A program made the translations under genes and the position numbers. DNA of 64,000 nt, from positions 2,600,868-2,664,867 of the forward strand of contig NZ_KB235914.1 of NCBI RefSeq assembly GCF_000332175.1, in the 5' to 3' direction. Source of the DNA: Pseudanabaena sp. PCC 6802. Its GTDB lineage: Bacteria > Cyanobacteriota > Cyanobacteriia > Pseudanabaenales > Pseudanabaenaceae. The notes beneath the pieces are model-generated. The model was not told where the DNA came from. It did not search any database and worked only from the letters and a program-made list of their open reading frames with translations. Every line of letters begins with the position of its first letter. Position 1 is the first letter of the stretch. This document shows positions 30,898 through 40,659 of the stretch, piece after piece.

Positions 30898-33800
30898 GTG
30901 GCAGTTAAAATTAATAGTGAGTTTGCCGTACCTTATCCCCACCGTCCCATGTCCTTTGGTGCCCCCTGCCTTAGCCCGCTAGAACTGTGGTTTGCCGTAG
31001 TGCGCGATCCCCTCATCGTCTCGCCGGATATCAAGGCAATCGACGCGATCGCCCAAATGCACGACATGCGATCGCACAGCGATCCCGAAACAAATGCGGC
31101 TAACCCAGAGGTAAGTCAACGCGATCGCCTCCACCACGAGATCCGGTCGAGTTGCGTGTTGGTAGTGGCAGCGGATCGCGCGGTCGGCATTCTGACCGAA
31201 CGCGATCTGGTGCGAGCGATCGCAGAACCGCAACCTCTTGACACTCTGTCCGTCCGGCAGGTGATGTCACAGCTAGCGATCGCTCTGCGCGAGTCCGATC
31301 TCACGAATTTGACAGTAGCAGTTAATCTACTCCAGGAGTTCTGCATTCGTCATTTACCCATCCTGGACGAGCGCGATCGCCCAATCGGACTGGTGACCCA
31401 TGAAAGTTTGCTGCAAGCTCTCAGTTGCCATGAATCGAGCAAAAATGGGGATACCGAAGCCTATGAATGTACGTTAACCCAATTAGAAGAGCAAAATATC
31501 CTGCTAGCTAAAATTGTCAGGCATGAGCCATTGCTTGAGGTCATGAATACGTTGATTAAGTTCATCGAAAACCGCCTGCATGGGGCACTTTGCTCTATCA
31601 TGTTGCTAGATGCAGAGAATTGCCTGCACCACCTGGCTGCTCCCAGCCTCCCACTGGAGTATATCCAACTTGCGGATGGGATATCAATCGCTGAAGGGGC
31701 GGGATCGTGTAGCGCGGCTGCCTTACGCCGCGAAATGATAATCGCAACCGATATTGCCAACGATTCCTTCTGGCAGAAATACAAAGAAGTTGCCTTGCAA
31801 TATGGCTTTCGAGCTTGCTGGTCCAGTCCCATTATTACCAGCGACGATCGCGTGTTGGGAGCATTCGGCACGTATTACCGAGAAGTGCGATCGCCAACAG
31901 ACAAGGAACTAGATTTAGTAAGACAGATGTCCAATCTAATTGGCATTGCGATCGAAAGCTCGCAGAGCGAGCAAAAACTCCTGCAACTAAATCAAGAACT
32001 AGAAGTTAAAGTTGCAGACCGCACCGCTGCCTTGCAAGAACAGCAGCACTTCATTACCCAGATCGCCGAATCCACCACTGCTATTCTCTACATCCACGAC
32101 ATGTTGGAGCAACGGAATATCTATTCCAACGGTCAGATCGCAAGAGTTCTTGGATATTCTCCAGAAGAGATTCAGGCAATGGGCAGCAATTTATTTGTCA
32201 ATCTGGCTCATCCAGACGATCTCCCCTTGCTCGCGAAGCAAGCGAAAAAATGCCTTACAGCTAGCGATGCCGACGTGATGAATATTGAGTATCGGATGCG
32301 TCATGCGAATGGAGAGTGGCGCTGGCTGCACAGCCGAGATAAGATATTTAAGCGTACGGCGGAAGGGAAACCCTGCCAACTAATCGGAACTGCGGTGGAT
32401 ATTAGCGATCGCAAGGCAGCCGAACTAGCATTACAGAAGAGTGAAGAACTCTATCGGCTCCTATCCGAAGTCAGTCCAGTGGGCATTTTTCGTTACGATC
32501 TTTCAGGCGAATGCACGTACGTCAACGAAAAAGTACTGCAACTGGTCAAGCATCCTGTAGAAAAGTGCTTGCAAGGTCATTGGATCGAGACGATTTATCC
32601 CGACGATCGCGAGATCGTTCGCCAACAATTGCAATCCCTTATGGAGCGAGCCAGTACCGATCGCGATGCCACCTATCAGCAGGAGGTGCGGCAACTATAT
32701 CCAGATGGGTCGCTGAATTGGTTGCTAGCACAGGTTGTCGCCGAACGCGACGCATGGGGAAATGTGACAGGCTACATTGGCTCTCTGATCGATATTAACG
32801 ATCGCAAATTAGCCGAGCAACAACTACAGCGACTCAACCAGGAGCTAGAAACCAAAGTTCAAGAACGTACGGCTGAACTGCAAGAAATTTATCAGGAACT
32901 TGTGCGCGCCAACCGTCTTAAGGACGAATTTCTTGCTAATATGAGCCACGAACTGCGTACCCCTCTCAATACTATCCTAGGCATGACTGAAGGTTTGCAA
33001 GAGGGAGTTTTTGGAGAAGCTAACCAGCCGCAACTTAAAGCCTTAAAAGCGATCGAGCGCAGTGGGAATCATTTATTAGAAGTCATCAGCGACATTCTGG
33101 ATCTCGCCAAAATTGAATCGGGACGGATGGAGATAGACCGTACTTGCGTTGACGTAGCCGTACTCTGCAAATCCAGCCTGGGGTTCATCAAACAACTAGC
33201 CCATAACAAGCGCATCCAATTGGAGCTTAAATTGCCCGCCCATCTACCCCACTTATTAGTAGATGAAAGACGCGTCCGTCAGGTCTTGATCAACCTGCTC
33301 GGTAATGCGGTTAAATTTACCTTGCCAAATGGATGCATTACTCTAGAAGTCAGCCATAGCCTACAACCCACAACCCACAGCCCACCCAAACTGCGAATTG
33401 CTGTAACTGATACAGGTATCGGTATTGCAGCAGAAGATATGAGCAAACTGTTTCAGCCCTTTACCCAGATCGACAGCGCCCTCAACCGCAAATATGAAGG
33501 GACGGGTTTAGGATTGTCGCTGGTCAAGCGCATTGTCGAACTCCACGGCGGACGGGTGGGAGTCACGAGTGAAGTTGGAGTTGGAACCTGCTTTACGATC
33601 GAGCTTCCCTACACTAGCACGTTATCACCTGCCCCCCTTCAGCATACTTCCAGTGCCATCAACAGTACAGCCCAACTAATAAAGCGAAAGGATTCTCCCT
33701 TGATTTTGCTAGCAGAAGACAATGAAGCGAATATCTACACTGTTTCCAGTTATCTGGAAGCCAAAGGCTACCGCATGCTTTTGGCAAGGAATGGGAGGGA

Positions 33801-34074
33801 GGCGATCGCTCTAGCACGGTCCAATTGCCCAGATCTGATTTTGATGGATATCCAAATGCCGGAAATCGATGGCATCGAAGCTATGCATCAGATCCGCCAG
33901 CATCCAAACCTGGTTAACGTGCCGATCGTAGCTATAACCGGACTGGCGATGAGTGGCGATCGCGAACGTTGCCTGGCCGCCGGAGCCACTGATTACCTGG
34001 ACAAGCCTATCAGGCTCAAACATTTGACGCGTGTAATCCAGCAACTTCTAACACTGCCAGAGGATAACCTATGA
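30898..34074 (+). CDS. CBS-GAF-PAS hybrid histidine kinase
   Basis: 1058 residues from GTG at 30898 (or ATG at 30949). Order: two CBS repeats (residues ~40-175; VGILTERDLVRAI, IGLVTHESLLQAL), GAF (~205-350), coiled coil with 'VADRTAALQEQ', two PAS-PAC modules (~385-505, 515-640), a second coiled coil, HisKA with NMSHELRTPLNTILG (near residue 683), HATPase with INLLGNAVKFT, DTGIGIA and GTGLGLSLV, and a C-terminal receiver with LILMDIQMPEIDGIEAM (near residue 980). No membrane span, so a soluble sensor. CBS domains may sense adenine nucleotides; GAF and PAS ligands are unknown. Paralogous to the next gene. Confidence 0.93.
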   Translation: MAVKINSEFAVPYPHRPMSFGAPCLSPLELWFAVVRDPLIVSPDIKAIDAIAQMHDMRSHSDPETNAANPEVSQRDRLHHEIRSSCVLVVAADRAVGILTERDLVRAIAEPQPLDTLSVRQVMSQLAIALRESDLTNLTVAVNLLQEFCIRHLPILDERDRPIGLVTHESLLQALSCHESSKNGDTEAYECTLTQLEEQNILLAKIVRHEPLLEVMNTLIKFIENRLHGALCSIMLLDAENCLHHLAAPSLPLEYIQLADGISIAEGAGSCSAAALRREMIIATDIANDSFWQKYKEVALQYGFRACWSSPIITSDDRVLGAFGTYYREVRSPTDKELDLVRQMSNLIGIAIESSQSEQKLLQLNQELEVKVADRTAALQEQQHFITQIAESTTAILYIHDMLEQRNIYSNGQIARVLGYSPEEIQAMGSNLFVNLAHPDDLPLLAKQAKKCLTASDADVMNIEYRMRHANGEWRWLHSRDKIFKRTAEGKPCQLIGTAVDISDRKAAELALQKSEELYRLLSEVSPVGIFRYDLSGECTYVNEKVLQLVKHPVEKCLQGHWIETIYPDDREIVRQQLQSLMERASTDRDATYQQEVRQLYPDGSLNWLLAQVVAERDAWGNVTGYIGSLIDINDRKLAEQQLQRLNQELETKVQERTAELQEIYQELVRANRLKDEFLANMSHELRTPLNTILGMTEGLQEGVFGEANQPQLKALKAIERSGNHLLEVISDILDLAKIESGRMEIDRTCVDVAVLCKSSLGFIKQLAHNKRIQLELKLPAHLPHLLVDERRVRQVLINLLGNAVKFTLPNGCITLEVSHSLQPTTHSPPKLRIAVTDTGIGIAAEDMSKLFQPFTQIDSALNRKYEGTGLGLSLVKRIVELHGGRVGVTSEVGVGTCFTIELPYTSTLSPAPLQHTSSAINSTAQLIKRKDSPLILLAEDNEANIYTVSSYLEAKGYRMLLARNGREAIALARSNCPDLILMDIQMPEIDGIEAMHQIRQHPNLVNVPIVAITGLAMSGDRERCLAAGATDYLDKPIRLKHLTRVIQQLLTLPEDNL

Positions 34075-34257
34075 ATGCGCCATCTATAATTTGACGATTG
34101 ACGGGGAATCCTCTCCTTTAACTCCTCTCCTCGTAGAGGAGAAAGAAACCAGACCCTGATTTTGCTAACATTTTCCTCTCTCCTCAAAATTGGGGTGGGG
34201 GGAGGAGGTCAGTTATGATGGGCAAATTCGCGTTAACGATACTAATGTCCCTTTGCT
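34075..34257. other. Intergenic between paralogous kinases
   Basis: 183 bases. Contains a short hairpin near 34120-34143 (CTCCTCTCC...GGAGAAAG-like, CCTCGTAGAGG core) that may end the first kinase transcript, and CT/AG-rich tracts around 34170-34210. No gene seen. Confidence 0.4.
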
Positions 34258-37200
34258 ATGTTCTCTGATGCCACCAATCTCAGCCAGCTAGACCCGAAGT
34301 TCGCCATTGTTCGCGATCCACTAATTGCTGCGCCCGATACTAAGGCGATCGCGGCGATCGCTCAAATGCACGGCGCGCGATCGCCTGACGCGAACGATCT
34401 CCTCCAGGAGGTACGGTCGAGTTGCGTATTGGTGGTAGAAGCGGAGCAATTGGTTGGCATTCTAACCGATCGGGACGTAGTGCGCCTGGTTGTAGAGCAG
34501 CAGCCTCTTGACACTTTAACGATCGCTCAGGTGATGGCACCCCTCACGATCGCCCTGCGCGAGTCGGATTTTACCGACGGGGCGATCGCCATGAACCTGC
34601 TGCAAGCAAACCGGATGCGCCATTTGCCCGTCCTGGACGAGCGCGATCGCCCAGTCGGGCTGGTGACCCGCGAAAGTCTGCAGCAAGCCCTCAATTCTAA
34701 GGACTCTAGCGATCGCAAATGCACGGAATTCCAACTGGAGACCCAAAATGCACTGCTGTCAAAAATTGCTCGGGACGAACCATTGTCTGATGTGCTCCAC
34801 GAGCTAATTGCATTCATCGAGCATTGCTTCAAAGATGCTCTGGGTTCGATCCTGTTACTGGAGTCAGACAATCGACTGTGTCTTGGATCTGCCCCCAGTT
34901 TGCCGCAAGGCTTCAACCGTGCGATTGAGGACGGCATCGCGATCGGTGAAGGGCAAGGGTCTTGCGGAACGGCAGCATTTCGTCGGGAAACGACAATCGT
35001 GATTGACATCGACACCGATCCTCTCTGGCAAGAATACAAAGAACTTCCTTTGGCTTATGGACTGCGAGCTTGCTGGTCAACTCCCATTATGGCTAGCGAC
35101 AATCGAGTCCTAGGCACATTTGCCGTGTATTACCAAGAGGTGCGATCGCCCACAGCCCTTGAACTAGAATCGATCGGTCAGGCGGCTAATATTGCTGGGA
35201 TTGCGATCGAACGCGAACAAGCCAAACGGTCGCTGCAAACAGTAGGAGAGCGTTATAGTCTGGCTACTCGTGCCGCTAGGGTCGGGGTTTGGGAACATAA
35301 TTTAAAGACCCAAGAGGTGTATATCGATCCGAATATTAAAGCATTCCTTGGCTACACGGATGCTGACATCCCGAACGATGCTAAATCCTGGCTTACATTT
35401 ACACATCCAGACGATATCGAATTAGTCAGGTCAGCAATTAATACACACATAGACGAGCAAACATCCGAATTTGTTATCGAACATCGAATGCTCCATAGGA
35501 ATGGCTCAATTGTGTGGGTTTTGGTTCGAGGGATGGTGCTGCGAGACGAGCATGGCAATCCCGAACGAATGTTGGGAACCGATATGGATATCAGCGATCG
35601 CAAACAAGCTGAAATTGCTCTGAACAACCTGATCGCGGGCACTGCGTCTACTACTGGTCGAGATTTCTTCACTGCTTTGGTGAATCATATAGCCGAGGCA
35701 TTAAACGTCTCCTATGCTCTTGTAACCGAGCGAGTTGGCGATCGCCTTCAGTCCCTGGCTTTTTGGGCCAATGGCTCTTTGCAACCCACTTTCTCCTACC
35801 ATCCCGCCAAAACTCCTTGCGAACGAACCTTAGAGGAAGGGATATTTTATTGCGAGTCTGGAGTTCAACAACTATTTCCTGAGGATCTAGACCTGATAGC
35901 TATGGAGGCAGAAGGGTATCTAGGTATTGCGTTGCGAAATAACCAGGGTGAGGCGATCGGCGATCTGTGCATCCTCGATCGGCTGCCGATTCAAGATCCA
36001 CACCGCGCTGAAAATCTGCTAAAGGTTTTCGGTGCCCGTGCTGTCGCTGAATTAGAAAGGCAACGAGCCAGTACGTTACTGGAGCAACTCAATCAGCAGC
36101 TTGAAGCCAAAGTAGCCGAACGTACCGCTGACCTGCAGGAACAAAAGCACTTCATTACAGAAGTTACCGAATCCAGCACTGCTATCCTCTACATCTACGA
36201 CCTGGTGGAACAGCGCAATGTCTATGTAAATTGCCAAATCCAAACAATTTTGGGATATACACCTGTAGAAGTTCAGGCAATGGGCAGCAATTTTTTCCCA
36301 AATCTGATTCACCCCGACGATCTGCCTCAAGTCATGGCGAAATTAGAACAATACTTGACATCCGAGGATGGTGAAGTAATGGATGTCGAGTACCGGATGC
36401 GCTGCGTCAATGGAGAGTGGTGCTGGCTGCAAAGTCGCAATCGCGTGTTCAAACGCACGGTAGAAGGCTTGCCCTGGCAGATAATAGGGACTGCAGTGGA
36501 TATCAGCGATCGCAAAGCTGCTGAAACTGCCTTGCGTCAAAGTGAAGAGCGCTATCGAGCTATCGTTGAAGATCAAACCGAACTGATTTGCCGATTTCAG
36601 CCTGATGGCACCCTCACCTTTGTAAATGAATCCTATTGCCGCTACTTTGGTGCTTCCGAGTCAGAACTCATTGGGTTTAACTTCCTCAACCTGATTCCTG
36701 AAGATGAGAGAGAATTTGTCGCACAAAGCGTGAAAGCACTGCGCAACTTAACTCCAGAAAATCCGTTGCACGTGCAAGAGCACTCGGTTATCAAGACAGA
36801 TGGTCAGATTGCATGGCAACTGTGGACGGATCGCGCCATTTTTGACAAAGACAATCGCTTAGTTGAATTTCAATCCGTTGGACAGGATATCACGGATCTC
36901 AAAGCCGCTGAAGCTGAGGCACGGAAGCAAAAAGAACTGTTGGATCTGTTCTTCTCCCAATCTCTCGACGGTTGCTTTTTTATGATGCTCGATCGCCCCA
37001 TTGACTGGAATGAGTCGGTTGACAAAGAGGCGGTTTTAGACTACGTGTTTGCCCATCAGCGCATGACCCGGGTTAATAGTGCTATGCTCGATCAATATGG
37101 CGCTACCTCAGAGCAACTTTTGCATCTCACTCCCAACGATTTCTTCGCCCACAATCTGGAGCAGGGGAAACGGGTCTGGAGGCAACTTTTTGATATAGGA

Positions 37201-39426
37201 CATCTGCACACCGAAACTGAAGCAGTCAAACTAGACGGTACCGCCATGACCGTTGAAGGTGACTACGTCTGCATGTACGATCGTGAAGGTCGAATTATCG
37301 GACATTTTGGGATTCAAAGGGATATTAGCGATCGCAAACGAGCTGAAGAACAACTGCAACAACTCAACCAGGAACTCGAAATCAAAGTGCAAGAGCGCAC
37401 AGCCAGATTGCAAGAGCGCGAACAATTTTTGCAAACGGTGCTGGATACCTTCCCATTGTCAGTGTTTTGGAAGAATCAAGCCTCGGTTTATTTAGGTTGC
37501 AACCGCAATTTCCTCCGCGATGCAAATTTAAATTCTGTTGAAGAGATTGTCGGTAAAACTGACTACGAACTGCCTTGGGGGAAAACAGAAGCCGCCAATG
37601 CTTACCGTGCTGACGATCGAGAGGTCATGCAGTCTAATATAGCAAAGCTAGGCATCGTCGAAACTCTAGTACGAGCGAATGGCAACCAGATCTGGGTCGA
37701 AACTAATAAGCTGCCGTTGCACAACTTGCAAGGTGAAGTTGTAGGTGTTTTAGGTACCTATCAAAATATCAGCGATCGCAAACGCACCGAACAACAACTG
37801 CAAGATAGCGAAGCCAAACTACAAGCTATTCTCAACGGCTCTTCCTCGGTGGTCTACGTGAAAGATTTGGAGGGGCGGCATACATTTGTCAACCAGGCGT
37901 TTCTCGATTTCTTTAACTGTAAGATGCCAGATATTATCGGCAAAAACAACCACGATTTTTTCCCAGCAAACATAGCCGATCTCATTCGAATCAACGATCG
38001 AGCTACTCTAGCTGAGGGTCACATTCGTCAGTTTGAGGAAGAGGTTAAGGTTGGCTATAATACTTATACATTCCTCTCTAACAAGTTTGTCCTTCGCAAT
38101 CGCAACGGCTACCCCTACGCGATCTGCGGGATCTCTACAGACATCAGCTCTCTCAAACAAACCGACGCAAAACTGCAAGAAACCCATCAAGCACTCCTCC
38201 GTGCTAATCGCCTTAAGGACGAATTTCTTGCCAATATGAGTCACGAACTGCGTACCCCTCTCAATACTATTCTGGGTATGACCGAGGGATTGCAAGATGG
38301 AATTTTTGGCGAGACTAATCCAGCGCAAATTAAATCCTTAGAAGCGATCGAGCGCAGTGGACTTCACTTGCTGGAAGTCATAAACGACATTCTCGATCTC
38401 GCCAAAATCGAATCGGGGCGGATGGATATGGAGCCTTCCTCCGTTGACGTAGTAGCGCTCTGTCAGTCTAGTCTGGCATTTATCAAAAAAACAGCCTTAG
38501 ACAAGCGCATTCAGCTAGAACTGAAACTGCCACCCCATCTACCCAATATACTAGTGGATGAAAGACGCATCCGCCAGGTTTTGATCAACCTGCTCAGCAA
38601 TGCCGTCAAATTTACCTTGGCAGGCGGACGCATTATCTTAGAGGTCAGCCATCTCCCCCAACCCCCAACCCCTTCACGCGAAGTGCATCGCTTGGGGCTA
38701 ACGGGCGAAGCCCGTGCTGCAGAGCGATATCCCCAACCTCAACTGCAAATTGCCGTGACTGATACGGGCATCGGCATTGCCACAGAAGATATGAGTAAGC
38801 TGTTTCAACCATTTACCCAGATCGACAGCGCTCTCAACCGCAAATATGAAGGGACGGGCTTAGGACTGTCGCTGGTCAAGCGCATTGTCGAACTGCACGG
38901 CGGACAAGTGGGGGTTACGAGTACGGTGGGGGTCGGTACCTGTTTCACGATCGATCTTCCCTGTACTACTACAGTATTACCCTCCCCCGTACAGAATGTC
39001 CCCAGTGACACTGGCAGTAAAGCTCGACTATTTGAGCGAAAGTTTACCCCATTAATCTTGCTAGCAGAAGACAATGAAGCTAATACCATTACCATTTCCA
39101 GCTATCTCAGAGCCAAAGGCTATCGCATCCTTATATCGAAAAATGGGAAAGAGGCGATCGCCCTGGCACAGTCCGAGCATCCGGATTTGATTTTGATGGA
39201 TATCCAGATGCCGGACTTAGATGGCATCGAAGCTATGCAGCAAATCCGCCGAGATCCAAACTTAGCTAACGTGTCGATCGTGGCTCTGACTGGGTTGGCT
39301 ATGGCTGGCGATCGCGATCGTTGCCTCACCGCTGGAGCCAACGAGTACCTTAGCAAACCCGTCAAGCTAAAGCAATTGACGCAATTGATTCAAAAACTTT
39401 TAACGCCTTCAGAAGACAATCAATGA
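34258..39426 (+). CDS. Giant CBS-GAF-multi-PAS hybrid histidine kinase
   Basis: 1722 residues. N-terminal CBS pair (~15-150), GAF (~165-315), PAS-PAC (~325-450), a second GAF (~460-600), coiled coil, then five further PAS-PAC modules (~620-1300) separated by short coiled coils, HisKA with NMSHELRTPLNTILG (near residue 1325), HATPase (INLLSNAVKFT, DTGIGIAT, GTGLGLSL) and a receiver with LILMDIQMPDLDGIEAM (near residue 1648). It is a tandem duplicate of the preceding kinase with extra PAS and GAF modules inserted. It overlaps the downstream receiver-kinase by 4 bases. Soluble, multi-input; signal unknown. Confidence 0.93.
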   Translation: MFSDATNLSQLDPKFAIVRDPLIAAPDTKAIAAIAQMHGARSPDANDLLQEVRSSCVLVVEAEQLVGILTDRDVVRLVVEQQPLDTLTIAQVMAPLTIALRESDFTDGAIAMNLLQANRMRHLPVLDERDRPVGLVTRESLQQALNSKDSSDRKCTEFQLETQNALLSKIARDEPLSDVLHELIAFIEHCFKDALGSILLLESDNRLCLGSAPSLPQGFNRAIEDGIAIGEGQGSCGTAAFRRETTIVIDIDTDPLWQEYKELPLAYGLRACWSTPIMASDNRVLGTFAVYYQEVRSPTALELESIGQAANIAGIAIEREQAKRSLQTVGERYSLATRAARVGVWEHNLKTQEVYIDPNIKAFLGYTDADIPNDAKSWLTFTHPDDIELVRSAINTHIDEQTSEFVIEHRMLHRNGSIVWVLVRGMVLRDEHGNPERMLGTDMDISDRKQAEIALNNLIAGTASTTGRDFFTALVNHIAEALNVSYALVTERVGDRLQSLAFWANGSLQPTFSYHPAKTPCERTLEEGIFYCESGVQQLFPEDLDLIAMEAEGYLGIALRNNQGEAIGDLCILDRLPIQDPHRAENLLKVFGARAVAELERQRASTLLEQLNQQLEAKVAERTADLQEQKHFITEVTESSTAILYIYDLVEQRNVYVNCQIQTILGYTPVEVQAMGSNFFPNLIHPDDLPQVMAKLEQYLTSEDGEVMDVEYRMRCVNGEWCWLQSRNRVFKRTVEGLPWQIIGTAVDISDRKAAETALRQSEERYRAIVEDQTELICRFQPDGTLTFVNESYCRYFGASESELIGFNFLNLIPEDEREFVAQSVKALRNLTPENPLHVQEHSVIKTDGQIAWQLWTDRAIFDKDNRLVEFQSVGQDITDLKAAEAEARKQKELLDLFFSQSLDGCFFMMLDRPIDWNESVDKEAVLDYVFAHQRMTRVNSAMLDQYGATSEQLLHLTPNDFFAHNLEQGKRVWRQLFDIGHLHTETEAVKLDGTAMTVEGDYVCMYDREGRIIGHFGIQRDISDRKRAEEQLQQLNQELEIKVQERTARLQEREQFLQTVLDTFPLSVFWKNQASVYLGCNRNFLRDANLNSVEEIVGKTDYELPWGKTEAANAYRADDREVMQSNIAKLGIVETLVRANGNQIWVETNKLPLHNLQGEVVGVLGTYQNISDRKRTEQQLQDSEAKLQAILNGSSSVVYVKDLEGRHTFVNQAFLDFFNCKMPDIIGKNNHDFFPANIADLIRINDRATLAEGHIRQFEEEVKVGYNTYTFLSNKFVLRNRNGYPYAICGISTDISSLKQTDAKLQETHQALLRANRLKDEFLANMSHELRTPLNTILGMTEGLQDGIFGETNPAQIKSLEAIERSGLHLLEVINDILDLAKIESGRMDMEPSSVDVVALCQSSLAFIKKTALDKRIQLELKLPPHLPNILVDERRIRQVLINLLSNAVKFTLAGGRIILEVSHLPQPPTPSREVHRLGLTGEARAAERYPQPQLQIAVTDTGIGIATEDMSKLFQPFTQIDSALNRKYEGTGLGLSLVKRIVELHGGQVGVTSTVGVGTCFTIDLPCTTTVLPSPVQNVPSDTGSKARLFERKFTPLILLAEDNEANTITISSYLRAKGYRILISKNGKEAIALAQSEHPDLILMDIQMPDLDGIEAMQQIRRDPNLANVSIVALTGLAMAGDRDRCLTAGANEYLSKPVKLKQLTQLIQKLLTPSEDNQ

Positions 39427-40544
39427 GAACTCCATCTATTTTGATAATCGACGACGAACCCAATAATTTCGATGTGGTTGAAACTTTTTTGAGCGCTGGT
39501 GCTGGTGAAGCTGCCCCCTGGGAGACGGTTACCCCAGACGAAGTCCGAGTATATCAGTTGTACTATGCTTCTAGTGGGAAAGAGGCGATCGAAGGACTTG
39601 AAAGCTTTAGCCCCGATCTCATTCTACTGGATGTGATGATGCCTGAAATGGATGGCATCGAAGTCTGCCAGACAATCAAAGCAATCCCAAAATGGCAAGC
39701 TGTTCCAATCGTGATGGTCACGGCACTAAACTCAAAACTCAGCCTTTCTCAGTGTCTGGCTGCTGGAGCTACCGATTTTATCAGTAAACCTCTTAACAGG
39801 CTAGAGTTACGTGCCCGGGTTCAAGCTATGCTGCGCATCAAACGCCAGTATGATGACCTGCAAGCTTTGCTCAACCTGCGCGAAGACATGGTTAACGCGA
39901 TCGTCCACGATTTACGCAATCCTCTGAGCAATATCTTAGCTGGTCTGGAACTGCTCTCAAGCCCCAACTATCCTGAGGAAAGGCGGAACTCCAAATTATC
40001 TCAAGTTTATACGTCTGCCCAATCGTTGCAAGCATTAATCGGGGACTTACTCCGAATTGCTCTGTTTGAATCTGGCAAAATTCTCCTCCATCGCACAAAA
40101 GTCAATCTACACGAGCTGATCCAATCTTCTATATCAGACTTTGAAGAGCGCGCCTCTCGCAAAAAACAATCACTGATCGCTCAATTTCCACCATCAAGCC
40201 AGCTTGTTTGCGTCGATGTTTCCATGTTTAGACGCACATTAGATAACCTCCTCTCCAATGCCATCAAGTTTTCCCCGCACAACAGTTCGACAGTCGTCAA
40301 CGTAGAATATCCTACACCTAACGATTTCAAAATTCAGGTTATCGATTCTGGCTCAGGTATTTCTGAGGATTTGCAGCAAAAGATTTTTGAAAAGTACGAG
40401 ATAGGCGCTCTCATGCCAAATGTTTCTCAAATAGGACTAGGTTTAGCCTTCTGTAAAATGGTTGTGGAAGCACACGGCGGCACAATTTGTGCCAAAAGCA
40501 ATCAACCCCAAGGAGCTATCTTTGAAATTACCATAACAGCCTGA
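39423..40544 (+). CDS. Receiver-histidine kinase (RR-HK hybrid)
   Basis: 373 residues. Receiver first (residues 1-145; SILIIDDEPNNFDV, phospho-Asp in LILLDVMMPEMDGIEV), with an extra loop of about 20 residues between its first helix and second strand (GAGEAAPWETV...). Then HisKA with NAIVHDLRNPLSNIL (near residue 160) and HATPase (NLLSNAIKFSP, DSGSGIS, IGLGLAFCKM). Receiver-first kinases often take phosphate from an upstream kinase. The 4-base overlap with the giant hybrid kinase makes it the likely partner. Confidence 0.92.
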   Translation: MRTPSILIIDDEPNNFDVVETFLSAGAGEAAPWETVTPDEVRVYQLYYASSGKEAIEGLESFSPDLILLDVMMPEMDGIEVCQTIKAIPKWQAVPIVMVTALNSKLSLSQCLAAGATDFISKPLNRLELRARVQAMLRIKRQYDDLQALLNLREDMVNAIVHDLRNPLSNILAGLELLSSPNYPEERRNSKLSQVYTSAQSLQALIGDLLRIALFESGKILLHRTKVNLHELIQSSISDFEERASRKKQSLIAQFPPSSQLVCVDVSMFRRTLDNLLSNAIKFSPHNSSTVVNVEYPTPNDFKIQVIDSGSGISEDLQQKIFEKYEIGALMPNVSQIGLGLAFCKMVVEAHGGTICAKSNQPQGAIFEITITA

Positions 40545-40659
40545 GTCCGATCGGCAATGAATGATTGGCATTTTGTCTTGATGCCCCAATAACCTCCTGA
40601 GTTCCGCTAAGTCTTTAAAATCGAGGTTTTATCATCAACACAGAGTATCGCAAAATCGA

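Noticed and set aside
39423-39600. Receiver gene as a C-terminal fragment of the giant kinase
   Set aside because: It has its own start in another frame with a 4-base overlap, and its own kinase domains, so it is a separate gene.
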